From positions 682,001 to 746,000 of the forward strand of contig NZ_CP018477.1 in the NCBI RefSeq assembly GCF_002277955.1: a stretch of DNA of 64,000 nt, given 5' to 3'. Below, in pieces: positions 1 through 8,597 of this stretch (position 1 is the first letter of the stretch; each line of letters starts with the position of its first letter). The notes under the pieces were generated by a model. That model had not been told where the DNA came from, did not search any database, and worked only from the letters and a program-made list of their open reading frames with translations. This DNA comes from Thermogutta terrifontis. Its GTDB lineage: Bacteria; Planctomycetota; Planctomycetia; Pirellulales; Thermoguttaceae. A program made the position numbers and the translations under genes.

Positions 1-851
1 CCCGGCCGATCGGGCGTGATCAGGCCCGTCGGGAATATCTCGTAGCGGAGTTTCCGCAGTTGGCATCCCCGCGGGGGGACCAGCCGGTCTTCGGGGCACA
101 CCTGCAGGAGAACGCTCTCGGCTCCGGTGTCAGGGATGGTGTAGCGATCCACGATGCGCAGTGCGTAACCGTGCATCACCCCATAATGGCGGGCTTGACC
201 GCGCTCTTCCACCCACGTCGGTCCCTTGAGAAGGAGCATGCGATCGAAACAGGGCCAGTATGGCTTGAACCATCTCATGAGCTCGAGGAGGGTGGCCACG
301 GCCCTTATCACCAGCGAATGAAACTCCCAGCCTCCCGCTGCCAGAAAATTCTCCGCCTTGCCCACCAAAACGGGCAGCGGCAGCTCGAGCTTTTCGCACA
401 TATCGGCAACGGCCCGAGCCCGCTTGCCTACCGATTCGCACAGGGCGATCTGCAGATCGGGACGAAGAATCGCCAAAATAATTCCTGGGACCCCGCTCCC
501 CGTGCCCACATCCAAAACAACTTCATCGGGTTGGAGCACTCTCGCGAAGGAAAGCGTGTCGATGATATCCCGGCCGACAAATTTCCGGTAATCCGTGTGC
601 CGGGTGAGATTCATCTGGGCATTCCATTCGTTGCGAAGATGGAAATACCGATCAAGCTGGCGAATCTGCTCGGGGAAGAGCGAAATGCCGTATTCTGCGA
701 GGGCTTCTTCGAGTGTTTGCGGGGCCGAAGTACCAGGTTCGGCGGCTGATTCGGTAGGCTGCACCTCATGTGGTTCGCCGCCCGTCACCGAGGGCTGCGC
801 TGCTTCGGAATCGTCCTTTTCGAGATGGGGAATCGTGTTGTCTTCAACCAT
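1..851 (-). CDS. rsmG: 16S rRNA (guanine-N7) methyltransferase RsmG, 3' end beyond window
   Basis: The frame is open from an ATG at 851-849 to the left edge (about 283 codons), so the C-terminus is missing. The translated product has an acidic N-terminal tail of about 45 residues, then the RsmG fold: an ISLFPEQIRQLDRYF helix, the NEWNAQMNLT segment, and the SAM-binding motif DVGTGSGVPGIILAI. RsmG (GidB) adds a methyl group to N7 of G527 of 16S rRNA from S-adenosylmethionine, in the cytoplasm. The start codon overlaps the stop of the upstream flavoprotein gene by 8 bp, suggesting translational coupling. The acidic, Pro/Ser-rich N-terminal tail is longer than in E. coli RsmG; the true start could be internal. 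Confidence 0.88.
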   Translation of the reverse strand, partial: MVEDNTIPHLEKDDSEAAQPSVTGGEPHEVQPTESAAEPGTSAPQTLEEALAEYGISLFPEQIRQLDRYFHLRNEWNAQMNLTRHTDYRKFVGRDIIDTLSFARVLQPDEVVLDVGTGSGVPGIILAILRPDLQIALCESVGKRARAVADMCEKLELPLPVLVGKAENFLAAGGWEFHSLVIRAVATLLELMRWFKPYWPCFDRMLLLKGPTWVEERGQARHYGVMHGYALRIVDRYTIPDTGAESVLLQVCPEDRLVPPRGCQLRKLRYEIFPTGLITPDRP

Positions 852-1419
852 GGAGTTTTTTTATCACCCACGCCATATTTTCGCCCAGGATTCGCATTGT
901 CCGCAGGCCTTCCTCATCGTTGTTCACATCTCCCGGCTCAAGACCCCGGCCCAGATTCCAGTAGATGGATCCCACGACGATCATCTGGGCGATGAGGAAG
1001 TAGTGGTTGAGCGAATCAAAAGTGTGGACCGCGCCTCCGCGTCGGACGGCCACCACGGCCGCCCCCACCTTGCGGCGGAACATGTCTCCGGCCGCCCGGG
1101 CGACCATCCCGGTTCGTTCCATGAGCGCTTTCATGTTGGCCGTCACGTCCGCGAAGTAGACCGGTGAGGCAAGAATCACTCCCTGAGACCGGGAAATCTT
1201 TTGGATTGCCTCGTTGATAAAACCATCGTCTTTCTGGTGGCATCGGCCGGGCTCCCGAAAACAGCGGTAGCAGGCAATGCATCCGCTGATCTGCCGACCA
1301 GCCAGGGAAACATGCTCGGTTTCGATCCCTTCATTCTGGAGGACATTCAAAACGGTGTTGACCAGAATGCTTGTATTGCCATCTTTGCGTGCACTGCCAT
1401 TGAACGCGATCACCTTCAT
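844..1419 (-). CDS. Flavodoxin-fold NADPH-dependent FMN reductase / iron-sulfur flavoprotein-like
   Basis: A 191-residue protein starting with the flavodoxin-like strand and phosphate-binding loop (MKVIAFNGSARKDGNTSILV), followed by a cysteine cluster GCIACYRC and a fourth Cys about seven residues later, then SPVYFADVTANMKALMER, the second FMN-contacting segment. This is the pattern of the NADPH-dependent FMN reductase / archaeal iron-sulfur flavoprotein family, which transfers electrons through FMN and in some members a 4Fe-4S cluster. The substrate is unknown. The ATG has a strong ribosome site (GGAGGAG, about 6 nt upstream). It overlaps rsmG by 8 bp, so the two are probably co-transcribed, although no functional link is evident. 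Confidence 0.82.
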   Translation of the reverse strand: MKVIAFNGSARKDGNTSILVNTVLNVLQNEGIETEHVSLAGRQISGCIACYRCFREPGRCHQKDDGFINEAIQKISRSQGVILASPVYFADVTANMKALMERTGMVARAAGDMFRRKVGAAVVAVRRGGAVHTFDSLNHYFLIAQMIVVGSIYWNLGRGLEPGDVNNDEEGLRTMRILGENMAWVIKKLHG

Positions 1420-1690
1420 GGTCGTCTCCTCCCGAAAGTCCTTACATGAACCCTACGTTAGGAGCGAATTCCCTCGATTCCGCCGCAACCGGCCATGAGG
1501 GAGAGGCAACGGCACGAATCCGAGAAAAACGCGTTTGCATGCACCCGTTCCAGGAAACCACGCACGCGCTCCGATTCCGTGCGCGGGAAGTCGACTCAGC
1601 GACCCTGGAATTTCATGTTACCATATTTCGCCTCACACAAACACGATATACTGACAGTGTGGAACCGGACAGAACGGGGCACGGAGACCG

Positions 1691-4060
1691 ATGAGGCCCC
1701 CTTCTCCACACCCTCGCACAATCTTTGCAATGCCAGATGATCTGACCATTCCCCAGGGCGATTTCGAACGGCAACGTTCCCAGGCCCTCAGTTTGGAAGG
1801 GCGACGTCCCCCAATCGAGGTGCCCGGTTACGACTTTGAACGGTTGCTCGGTTCGGGTGCCTATGGGGAGGTCTGGGTAGCGATTGAGCGCAACACGGGA
1901 CGGCGAGTCGCCATCAAGTTCTACGCTCACCAGGGGGGCCTGGACTGGTCGCTCCTGTCTCGGGAGGTGGAAAAGCTCGCCTTTCTGTGCGCGGATCGGT
2001 ACATCGTGCAGCTTATCGGAGTTGGGTGGGATTCCGATCCGCCCTATTACGTCATGGAGTACATGGAGCGGGGCTCCCTGGCCGATCGGCTGGCTCACGG
2101 TCCCCTGCCGGTGGCCGAGGCGGTCCGCATCTTCCGGGAGGTGGCCATTGGGTTGCTCCACGCCCACGGCAAAGGTGTGCTGCACTGCGATCTGAAGCCC
2201 GCGAACGTCCTGCTGGATCAGGACGATAAACCCCGGCTGGCCGATTTCGGACAATCTCGGCTCTCCCATGAACAGTTACCTGCCTTGGGAACCCTTTTCT
2301 ACATGGCACCGGAGCAGGCCGATCTCAACGCCATCCCCGATGCTCGCTGGGACGTCTATGCCCTGGGGGCGCTGCTCTATTGCATGCTGACGGGCAAACC
2401 GCCGCACCGCGATGAAGAGGCCGCTCGTTCCATCGAACGGATTACCAATCTGGAAGAACGATTGCGGGCTTACCGGGAGTGGATTCAACGCTCGGGAGTC
2501 CCCACGGATCACCGACAGATTCCCGGTGTGGATCGGGAGCTGGCGCAGATTCTTGAACGGTGCCTGGCACCCGATCCCAACGAGCGATTTCCCAACGTTC
2601 AATCCGTGCTGGCGGCCCTCGATGCATGGACCATGGAGCGAACGCGGCGGCCGCTCATGCTGCTTGGGTTTGTCGGGCCCGCTTTGCTTTTGTTGGTATT
2701 CGCGCTGTTCGCCTGGCGGGGATTTTCCACAACGGTCAGGCAATCCCGCGAAGCGCTGACGCGGCGGGCCCTGGAGAACAATCAATTGATGGCCCAGTAC
2801 GTCGCCGACCTAGCAGGCAAAGAACTCCGCCGGCGGTTTGAGGCTGTGGAACAACTCGCGGGTAACACACGCTTTCAGGACCTCGTTCGCCAGACACTTC
2901 AGGATCCCGACTTTCGTGACCTGGCCGAGCAACTCAGTCAACCGAACCTCACCGAGACAGAGGCAGAGCCGCTGCGAAGGCGATTCCGAAACCATCCGCT
3001 CCGCGCGGCGTTGCAGCGAGAGTTCGCCCAGATGATTCCGGGCTGGATGCGGCCGGGAACGGGTGAAGATTCCGAGGGCGTCGATGAGGTGGCGAGTTGG
3101 TTCTTTTGCGATCCGAGAGGGATTTCCACCGCCCGCGTGCCTGAATCTCTCACCATCGGCCGAAATTATGCGTGGCGGAGTTTCTTCACCGGTCGTGAAC
3201 GGGACATGCCGCGGACATGGCGTCCCGCAGCGGATGAGCACCTGACGCAGCCTCAACTGTCGGCGGTCTTCCCCAGCGACGCCACCCAGCAGTGGATTGT
3301 GGCGGTGGCGGCTCCCGTGATTGATAACCGCACCCAGCAATTCCTTGGAGTGGTCGCGCTCACCGTGCGAGTGACCCGATTTGTGGAACTGGAAGGTACC
3401 CGCGCGCAATTTCCAGTGCTGGTGGAAATGCGGCCGGGTGATTATACCGGCATGATCCTCCAGCATCCGCTGTTCGATGAGGTTTTGCGCAGGGAACTTC
3501 GTTTGCCCGAACGCTTTCGGAAACAGGAATATCGGTTGCGCCGCGAAGATCTGCCCCTGCCGGTAGAGAAGCTCGAAGATCTGGAAAAGGGACCGGCTGT
3601 GAACTTTGTGGATCCTCTTTCGCGGGACGAATTGGGGACGGAATACCGCCGCAGGTACCTGGCACAGGTGGCCCCTGTCCAGCTCGGCCGTGGGGACGGC
3701 AGTGTCCACGATGTGGGATGGATTGTGCTGGTGCAGGAAGATTACGCCACAGCCATCCAGCGGCCGCTGGAAGGATTTCAGCACGCCCTTCTCCGCTATG
3801 GGGTTATTTCAGCGGGATTGGTGGGAGTCATCCTATTGGGGTTGTGGACCTTGACAGCCCGTCTGCTGCGGGAAATCCGACGGCATTTGCTCTCTGCCGG
3901 GATTGTGATGCCACCACGTCCGGAAAGACCTGCGCCTCTTACATGGTCACCGCCGGATGACACGCTGGCCCAGACGCAATCCTGGCACGGTCGAGAGCCG
4001 CAATCCACCGAGGATACCCGCTCTTTAACGCGGGCTTCAGAACCTCGTCAAAACGAGTAA
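1691..4060 (+). CDS. Transmembrane Ser/Thr protein kinase with extracytoplasmic sensor domain
   Basis: A 789-residue Hanks-type kinase. Visible motifs: glycine loop LGSGAYGEVW (about 53-62), catalytic Lys in VAIK (76), catalytic loop HCDLKPANVLL (165-175), DFG (185-187) and APE (206-208). The catalytic loop carries HCD instead of HRD, making it a non-RD kinase. A transmembrane helix at about 321-343 leads into a 360-residue extracytoplasmic region, then a second helix at about 703-724 and a Ser/Thr-rich cytoplasmic tail (about 60 residues). The central region resembles a Cache-type sensor by architecture, not by a motif I can name. A second ATG lies at 1730; the first is preceded by GGAG. The next gene encodes an FHA-domain cyclase 58 bp downstream, so the two are likely one signalling unit. 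Confidence 0.9.
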   Translation: MRPPSPHPRTIFAMPDDLTIPQGDFERQRSQALSLEGRRPPIEVPGYDFERLLGSGAYGEVWVAIERNTGRRVAIKFYAHQGGLDWSLLSREVEKLAFLCADRYIVQLIGVGWDSDPPYYVMEYMERGSLADRLAHGPLPVAEAVRIFREVAIGLLHAHGKGVLHCDLKPANVLLDQDDKPRLADFGQSRLSHEQLPALGTLFYMAPEQADLNAIPDARWDVYALGALLYCMLTGKPPHRDEEAARSIERITNLEERLRAYREWIQRSGVPTDHRQIPGVDRELAQILERCLAPDPNERFPNVQSVLAALDAWTMERTRRPLMLLGFVGPALLLLVFALFAWRGFSTTVRQSREALTRRALENNQLMAQYVADLAGKELRRRFEAVEQLAGNTRFQDLVRQTLQDPDFRDLAEQLSQPNLTETEAEPLRRRFRNHPLRAALQREFAQMIPGWMRPGTGEDSEGVDEVASWFFCDPRGISTARVPESLTIGRNYAWRSFFTGRERDMPRTWRPAADEHLTQPQLSAVFPSDATQQWIVAVAAPVIDNRTQQFLGVVALTVRVTRFVELEGTRAQFPVLVEMRPGDYTGMILQHPLFDEVLRRELRLPERFRKQEYRLRREDLPLPVEKLEDLEKGPAVNFVDPLSRDELGTEYRRRYLAQVAPVQLGRGDGSVHDVGWIVLVQEDYATAIQRPLEGFQHALLRYGVISAGLVGVILLGLWTLTARLLREIRRHLLSAGIVMPPRPERPAPLTWSPPDDTLAQTQSWHGREPQSTEDTRSLTRASEPRQNE

Positions 4061-4118
4061 GGAGCACGCAAGCAGGCGGGCTAGGGAGAATAAATACCAG
4101 TGCTGATCGAAACAGACT

Positions 4119-6083
4119 GTGAGCAGAACGATGTTGGGTGGTGAGGAAATTTATCTGATTGCCCAGGGTGAAGACCCCAGTGATCGCTGGCGGAAGCCAC
4201 TCCCGCTCCATACGCCTGTGTGTTTGGGCAGAACGACGGGGGCCTGGAGCATCCCGTGGGATCCCCATATTTCCCGCCGACACGCGGAAGTCATCTGGGA
4301 CGGAAACCAGCTTCATGTCCGGCGGCTTCCCAGCGGCCGAAACCCGCTCTTTTTCCACGGCGAGGAGCGGGATTCTTTCGAGGTGAAACCAGGCGAGCAC
4401 TTCGTCATTGGACGCACACGGTTTGCGCTGAGCCGACAACGTGTTGCCGTCAGCAGCGATCATCCTACGCCCACCCAGCAGGAGGCCTTCGCTCCCCACT
4501 TGTTGCGGCAAATCGTCTTTCGCAACCCCAATACCCGCATGGAAGTACTCTCGCGATTGCCGCGGGCTATTTCCACAGCTTCAGCGGAGCCAGCAACCGC
4601 GGCCCGGCTGGTCAGTCTCATCCTTGCCGGGATGCCCAACGCGGAGGCGGTTGCGGTGGTCGCGATCGAATCCCCAGCATCGCTGCGACGACCCGAAGAT
4701 GCCGGGGACGCGATGGAACACCCGTCGGACCGTCCAATGGCTTTAGCGTCGAAGGAACCGAGTAGCGAGGCGACGCTCGCCCTTCGCGTCATCCACTGGG
4801 ATCGGCGTTTGCTGGCGGACGGGGAGTTTCGGCCGAGTCGCCGCCTCATTCTTGAAGCCTGGAATAATCGCCAGAGCGTCCTCCACATCTGGCGGGAAAA
4901 GCAGCGCCGGCTGAATCTGCCGGGCAAGGCCCCCGGTACTCGACCGTCATCCGTGGCCGACACCACGGCGATCCAACCCAAAACCTATCATCCGCTTTAC
5001 ACAATGGAGGAGAACATCGACTGGGCGATTTGCACACCGATCCATACGGACGTTTGCAATTGGGTGATCTACGCGGCGGGAACTTTCCATCGCGAACTGG
5101 GAGCAAGCGATACCACCCCCGAGGATCTGCGCGAAGATGTGAAGTTTCTGGAATTGGTGGGCGAAATGACGGGGGCCATCTTGCAATTGAAATCGCTCGA
5201 ACGACGGCAGGCCGTGCTGGGGCAGTTTTTGCCTCGTCCGGTGCTCGATCGATTGACCGAGGAAGACCCTGAGACGCTCCTCAGCCCGCAGGAAGTGGAT
5301 GTCACGGTTCTGTTCTGTGACCTGCGTGGGTTTTCGCAGGAAACCGAACGGCACGCGGAGCGGCTGCTTCCGCTCCTCAATCGGATCAGCGCCGCGCTGT
5401 CGGTGATGACGCGACACATCCTGGAGCAGGGGGGAGTGATTGGAGATTTTCAGGGCGACGCAGCGATGGGATTCTGGGGCTGGCCAATCCCGCAAGAGGA
5501 TCGGGCCCTTCGGGCGTGTCAGGCCGCGCTGGCCATTCGCCGGGAATTCGAGCAGGCCTCGCAATCGCCGGACGGCCTTTTGGCGGGCTTCCAGATCGGC
5601 ATCGGAATCGCCAGTGGCCGGGCGGTGGCAGGGAAAATCGGTACGGCGGAACACGCCAAGGTCACCGTGTTTGGCCCTCCCGTTAATCTGGCCTCCCGCC
5701 TGGAGGGGTTAACCAAGTTGCTGCACGTGCCGGTCCTGTTGGACGAAGCCACCGCGCAGGCCGTTCGCACCTCGGGGCAAAAGGGAACCTTTCGGGTCCG
5801 CCCCCTGGCCAGGCTGCGGCCCTACGGTTTCGACCAGGCGGTACTGGTTCATGAACTCCTACCGCCGGGCGAGGAATACCCGCTGCTGACTGACGAGCAC
5901 CTCGCACTCTGCGAGGCCGCCGTGCGATACTTTTTGGAAGGCCGCTGGAACGAGGCGTTTGACCTGCTGCACCGCTTGCCTGCGTCCGATCGCGGGGCCG
6001 ACTTTTTGACGAGCTACATCACACAACACCATCGTCAGCCGCCACCCGGTTGGGACGGCGTGATTATCCTCTCCAGCAAGTAG
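4119..6083 (+). CDS. FHA domain - class III adenylate/guanylate cyclase
   Basis: A 654-residue soluble protein. An FHA phosphothreonine-binding domain spans about 30-106 (conserved GR at 37-38 and SRRH at 52-55). A GAF-like region of about 240 residues follows, then a class III nucleotide cyclase domain at about 392-560. Metal-binding aspartates are D401 (LFCDLRGF) and D447 (GDFQGDAAMGFWG); transition-state residues N523 and R527 (VNLASRLE) are present. The usual purine-contacting Lys and Asp appear replaced by D443 and K514, so ATP versus GTP specificity cannot be read from sequence. Start is GTG 4119 or ATG 4131; neither has a clear ribosome site. It follows the kinase gene closely; FHA binding of a phosphorylated kinase tail is an inference. 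Confidence 0.88.
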   Translation: MSRTMLGGEEIYLIAQGEDPSDRWRKPLPLHTPVCLGRTTGAWSIPWDPHISRRHAEVIWDGNQLHVRRLPSGRNPLFFHGEERDSFEVKPGEHFVIGRTRFALSRQRVAVSSDHPTPTQQEAFAPHLLRQIVFRNPNTRMEVLSRLPRAISTASAEPATAARLVSLILAGMPNAEAVAVVAIESPASLRRPEDAGDAMEHPSDRPMALASKEPSSEATLALRVIHWDRRLLADGEFRPSRRLILEAWNNRQSVLHIWREKQRRLNLPGKAPGTRPSSVADTTAIQPKTYHPLYTMEENIDWAICTPIHTDVCNWVIYAAGTFHRELGASDTTPEDLREDVKFLELVGEMTGAILQLKSLERRQAVLGQFLPRPVLDRLTEEDPETLLSPQEVDVTVLFCDLRGFSQETERHAERLLPLLNRISAALSVMTRHILEQGGVIGDFQGDAAMGFWGWPIPQEDRALRACQAALAIRREFEQASQSPDGLLAGFQIGIGIASGRAVAGKIGTAEHAKVTVFGPPVNLASRLEGLTKLLHVPVLLDEATAQAVRTSGQKGTFRVRPLARLRPYGFDQAVLVHELLPPGEEYPLLTDEHLALCEAAVRYFLEGRWNEAFDLLHRLPASDRGADFLTSYITQHHRQPPPGWDGVIILSSK

Positions 6084-6168
6084 AGTCAACGGTCAGGGCA
6101 GGATAACCTGGCCACCGGCAGAGCTTCCCGCCGTGGCCCCGCGCCGGTTGTTGGGAAAGGCCGATTTT

Positions 6169-6360
6169 TTATCGCTGGGCTTCAAGAAGGCCGAGGTTTT
6201 TGAGCACGACCTCGGGATCCGGGGCCAGTTTACGGATCTTTTCGATAATGGCAGCTCGCTCTGAAGCCGTGGCTGTTAGGAGTTTTCTCTTAAAAATGCG
6301 GTATTTCTCTCTGCGGTGGCGCTTTCTTCTCAATTCGCGTTTTCGTTCGCAGATCGACAC
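6169..6360 (-). CDS. Small basic conserved planctomycete-type protein (DUF6800-like)
   Basis: A 63-residue, strongly basic protein (opening SICERKRELRRKRHRREKYR) ending in a helix with the segment EKIRKLAPDPEVVLKNLGL. The start is GTG at 6360, chosen because a GGAGGA ribosome site lies 7 nt upstream. It resembles the small Lys/Arg-rich proteins annotated DUF6800 in Planctomycetes; I recognise the pattern but no function is established. Its charge suggests nucleic-acid or ribosome contact, which is inference. It stands alone, 86 bp from the end of the cyclase gene on the other strand. Confidence 0.7.
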   Translation of the reverse strand: MSICERKRELRRKRHRREKYRIFKRKLLTATASERAAIIEKIRKLAPDPEVVLKNLGLLEAQR

Positions 6361-6837
6361 AGACCCGTCCTCCGATCTGATGTTTCCTGACCAAATTTCT
6401 GATTTTTAATCTCGCTCCATTCCCGTTCAACGGGAACCGCTTTTGCCGTTAAAACTGGCAGATGACGCGGAGAAATACCCGCCTTCCTCCCGGATCGATT
6501 TGATTTCATCTTTTTTCTTTTAACGGGCGACGCGAACCCCGTCAATGGCCGCCAACCCTGACACATCCTCACGTTTTTCTCGGCCGATTGAGAACAAGAC
6601 CTCCACACGGGCTGGCGTGGAATCAGGATTCGATCGCACGGGTCTGACGGTAGGGGCAATTCGTGAATTGTCCCTACCGGAATGCGGATTAAGACCCCTA
6701 TTGTAGGGGCGGTTCATGAATCGCCCCTACACAAGCTTCGCGAATTTTGGCAGCTCAAAATCATCGTCCATCGCGGACTGGATGCCGGACGAAGTTGAGC
6801 CTCCCGTTAGCTAAACAGCAGCCTCGGCGGCAAAGGG
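6361..6837. other. Intergenic region with two short palindromes
   Basis: A 477-bp non-coding stretch between the small basic protein and the HTH-like protein. It carries two copies of the dispersed GGGGCAATTCATGAATTG-type palindrome (6650-6677 and 6703-6730). I see no credible gene, tRNA or terminator in the rest. Confidence 0.6.
6650..6730. repeat. Two family-A palindromic repeats
   Basis: Two 28-bp near-perfect palindromes, at 6650-6677 and 6703-6730, built on GTAGGGGC..TTC(A/G)TGAA..GCCCCTAC. The arms differ between copies (CAATTC/GAATTG versus CGGTTC/GAATCG), and most arm changes are mirrored in the opposite arm. The same element recurs at 27214, 27616, 29600, 31866, 32095, 40161 and 49428. 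Confidence 0.85.
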
Positions 6838-8010
6838 CTACCAATTCGGCTGTTCCTCTTCCTCGGGAACTTTGACGACGAGGCTCTCGTCCGACATGGC
6901 CATGGCGAACCCAGGGCTGAGATCGGGCAGGCCGCCTTTTCCGGCCACGATCTGGCGGCGTTCACCCGGCTTGGGGAAGAAGATTTCGATGGCCATGGTC
7001 AACTGCGTGATATCGGGACCCGTGCCGCGCCGGTTGAACTCCAGGACGATAAAGCTCTGGAGCAACTGGGTGAAAGCCCGGCCGAGCGGCCAGCGGATCC
7101 GCATGATTTCCGCCAGTTCATCGAAGAGCTGATAAATTCTCGCCCGGGTCAGGTTGAACATTCTGCCAAGCTGCCGGACGCTCAGAGGTGGTTCTTTGAT
7201 GCCCAGGCGCCGCTCCACGAGATCGACGGTCTGCTCCACGGCGTCCACGCGGGCCTGGTCGAGAAGGGGCGTGATGAAATTCTCGCGGATCTCCTGTTCG
7301 GTGGGAACCTTCCCATTTTGCCAGGTCTCCAGGATCCACTGTTGCATCTGAAGAATCCGCCGCGGCGCCAGCTCGATGGCGAGATGGGATTGGGGAGTCA
7401 CGTTTTTGAGCGCTTCGTGGATGGCGGAAAACACCTCCAAAACAGCGGCCAGACGCCGCTCGCCAAACGAGCGCTTTTCACGCAGATCGTTGATCGTCAT
7501 GTCCACGAATTCACCGAGCGGCGCCTCCCAGATGACGCGAGTGATCCGTTTTAGTGAGGGGGCTAGCCGACCCAGCGGCACTTTCTGGAGTCGATGCCGC
7601 ACCACCGTGGCACGCCATTCCGCCCAGGTGATTTCTGACACTTCATCCCAGCGGAAAGTGCTTTCTTTTTCGGTGTCCAAAATTTCCCCCGCAATGAACT
7701 CCGACACGGCAGCATGGACGGGGATCGTAGTTGGGTCGGTATTAACCGCCCGTTCCAGAAGCATCAGCAGCCCCTGGAGTTTCTTCTTGCCGATGCCCGG
7801 AGTTCCCGCCAGTTCAGTAAAAGAGCTCGAAATGATCTGTCTGAGTGTGCGATTCATGAGGGCCAGCGGCAAACGACGATCGCTGGGAAGAGCCCAGAAT
7901 GCCAGCGTCTTGCTGTACAAAGGCTCGTAGCGAGGGTCCGCCAACTGTTTGCGGAGTTCGTCGAACCGCATGGCCAACTGAAGCTCGTCGAGCGGGGGAA
8001 GGTTCAACAT
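6838..8010 (-). CDS. Uncharacterised protein with HhH-like and C-terminal helix-turn-helix-like segments
   Basis: A 390-residue soluble protein, start ATG 8010 with GGAGGT six nt upstream. I do not recognise the family. Two parts are suggestive: a helix-hairpin-helix-like segment near residue 73 (TPGIGKKKLQGLLMLLERA), and a helix-turn-helix-like segment around residue 285 (LSVRQLGRMFNLTRARIYQ) of the kind found in sigma region 4 or RNA polymerase alpha C-terminal-like domains. No signal peptide or membrane helix. The combination suggests a DNA-binding protein, perhaps a planctomycete-specific transcription factor; this is inference. It is transcribed alone, away from the beta-helix gene. Confidence 0.6.
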   Translation of the reverse strand: MLNLPPLDELQLAMRFDELRKQLADPRYEPLYSKTLAFWALPSDRRLPLALMNRTLRQIISSSFTELAGTPGIGKKKLQGLLMLLERAVNTDPTTIPVHAAVSEFIAGEILDTEKESTFRWDEVSEITWAEWRATVVRHRLQKVPLGRLAPSLKRITRVIWEAPLGEFVDMTINDLREKRSFGERRLAAVLEVFSAIHEALKNVTPQSHLAIELAPRRILQMQQWILETWQNGKVPTEQEIRENFITPLLDQARVDAVEQTVDLVERRLGIKEPPLSVRQLGRMFNLTRARIYQLFDELAEIMRIRWPLGRAFTQLLQSFIVLEFNRRGTGPDITQLTMAIEIFFPKPGERRQIVAGKGGLPDLSPGFAMAMSDESLVVKVPEEEEQPNW

Positions 8011-8597
8011 GGGAAGACCTCCGATTGGTCAGGCACGGCGCACCCCACGAAAGCGTGCACGGCCAGCCCGTGCCGACCGATTCCACCTTTCGGGGAGCTG
8101 CCCGTCCTGTTAAAAAAAGACACCTCTCACTCTGTTCCGACAGCTCTGTTCCGAGGGAATGCCACTTAATTTGCAGGATTTTTTGGAAAGCGTGGACAGT
8201 TCTCTTTCCCTACGCTGGAATTGCCTTGCCAGTTCCTCACATACGCTCCTCTTAAAGATTTAACATTGAGCGGTCTAGAAAGTTTCGCATTTTCCTTGCA
8301 GAGGCAGCGATCCCTCGCAGAATAATGCGGAAGGGGGGAGGCAAGGTGGGCAGTCGTTGCGGATAATATGCGAATAATAGGCGAATAAATTTCGGCCCAT
8401 TCAATTACAGTATAAGTTGGATTCGGTCTTTCTGCCACAGGGAGTGATGGGATCACAATGCGTGGCGGCGGCTCAGAAGTTTCGGCTGATCCGGCCGGAT
8501 CGGTTGAGCGATCCCCGCGTGTCGCTACAATGGCCCAGGCAAACCGATCCCCTCTGACCGGCTGCTCGAACAACATTTGCACCGACGGAGGTGCCCT
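8011..8597. other. Divergent intergenic region with a triple 11-bp direct repeat
   Basis: A 587-bp non-coding region between the divergently transcribed HTH-like gene and the beta-helix gene. It contains an AT-rich run with three tandem 11-bp units (8359-8391). Promoters for both genes must lie here, but I cannot place -35/-10 boxes with confidence. Confidence 0.55.
8359..8391. repeat. Three tandem 11-bp direct repeats
   Basis: GCGGATAATAT, GCGAATAATAG and GCGAATAAATT follow each other without gaps. The 11-bp period is close to one helical turn, so the copies face the same side of DNA, as operator iterons do. They lie about 205 bp upstream of the beta-helix gene and 350 bp upstream of the divergent HTH-like gene. 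The neighbouring HTH-like protein would be an obvious candidate ligand, but that is inference. Confidence 0.5.

Noticed and set aside
60-749. Plus-strand open frame at the left edge
   Set aside because: Antisense to rsmG, whose minus-strand translation has the SAM-binding motif.
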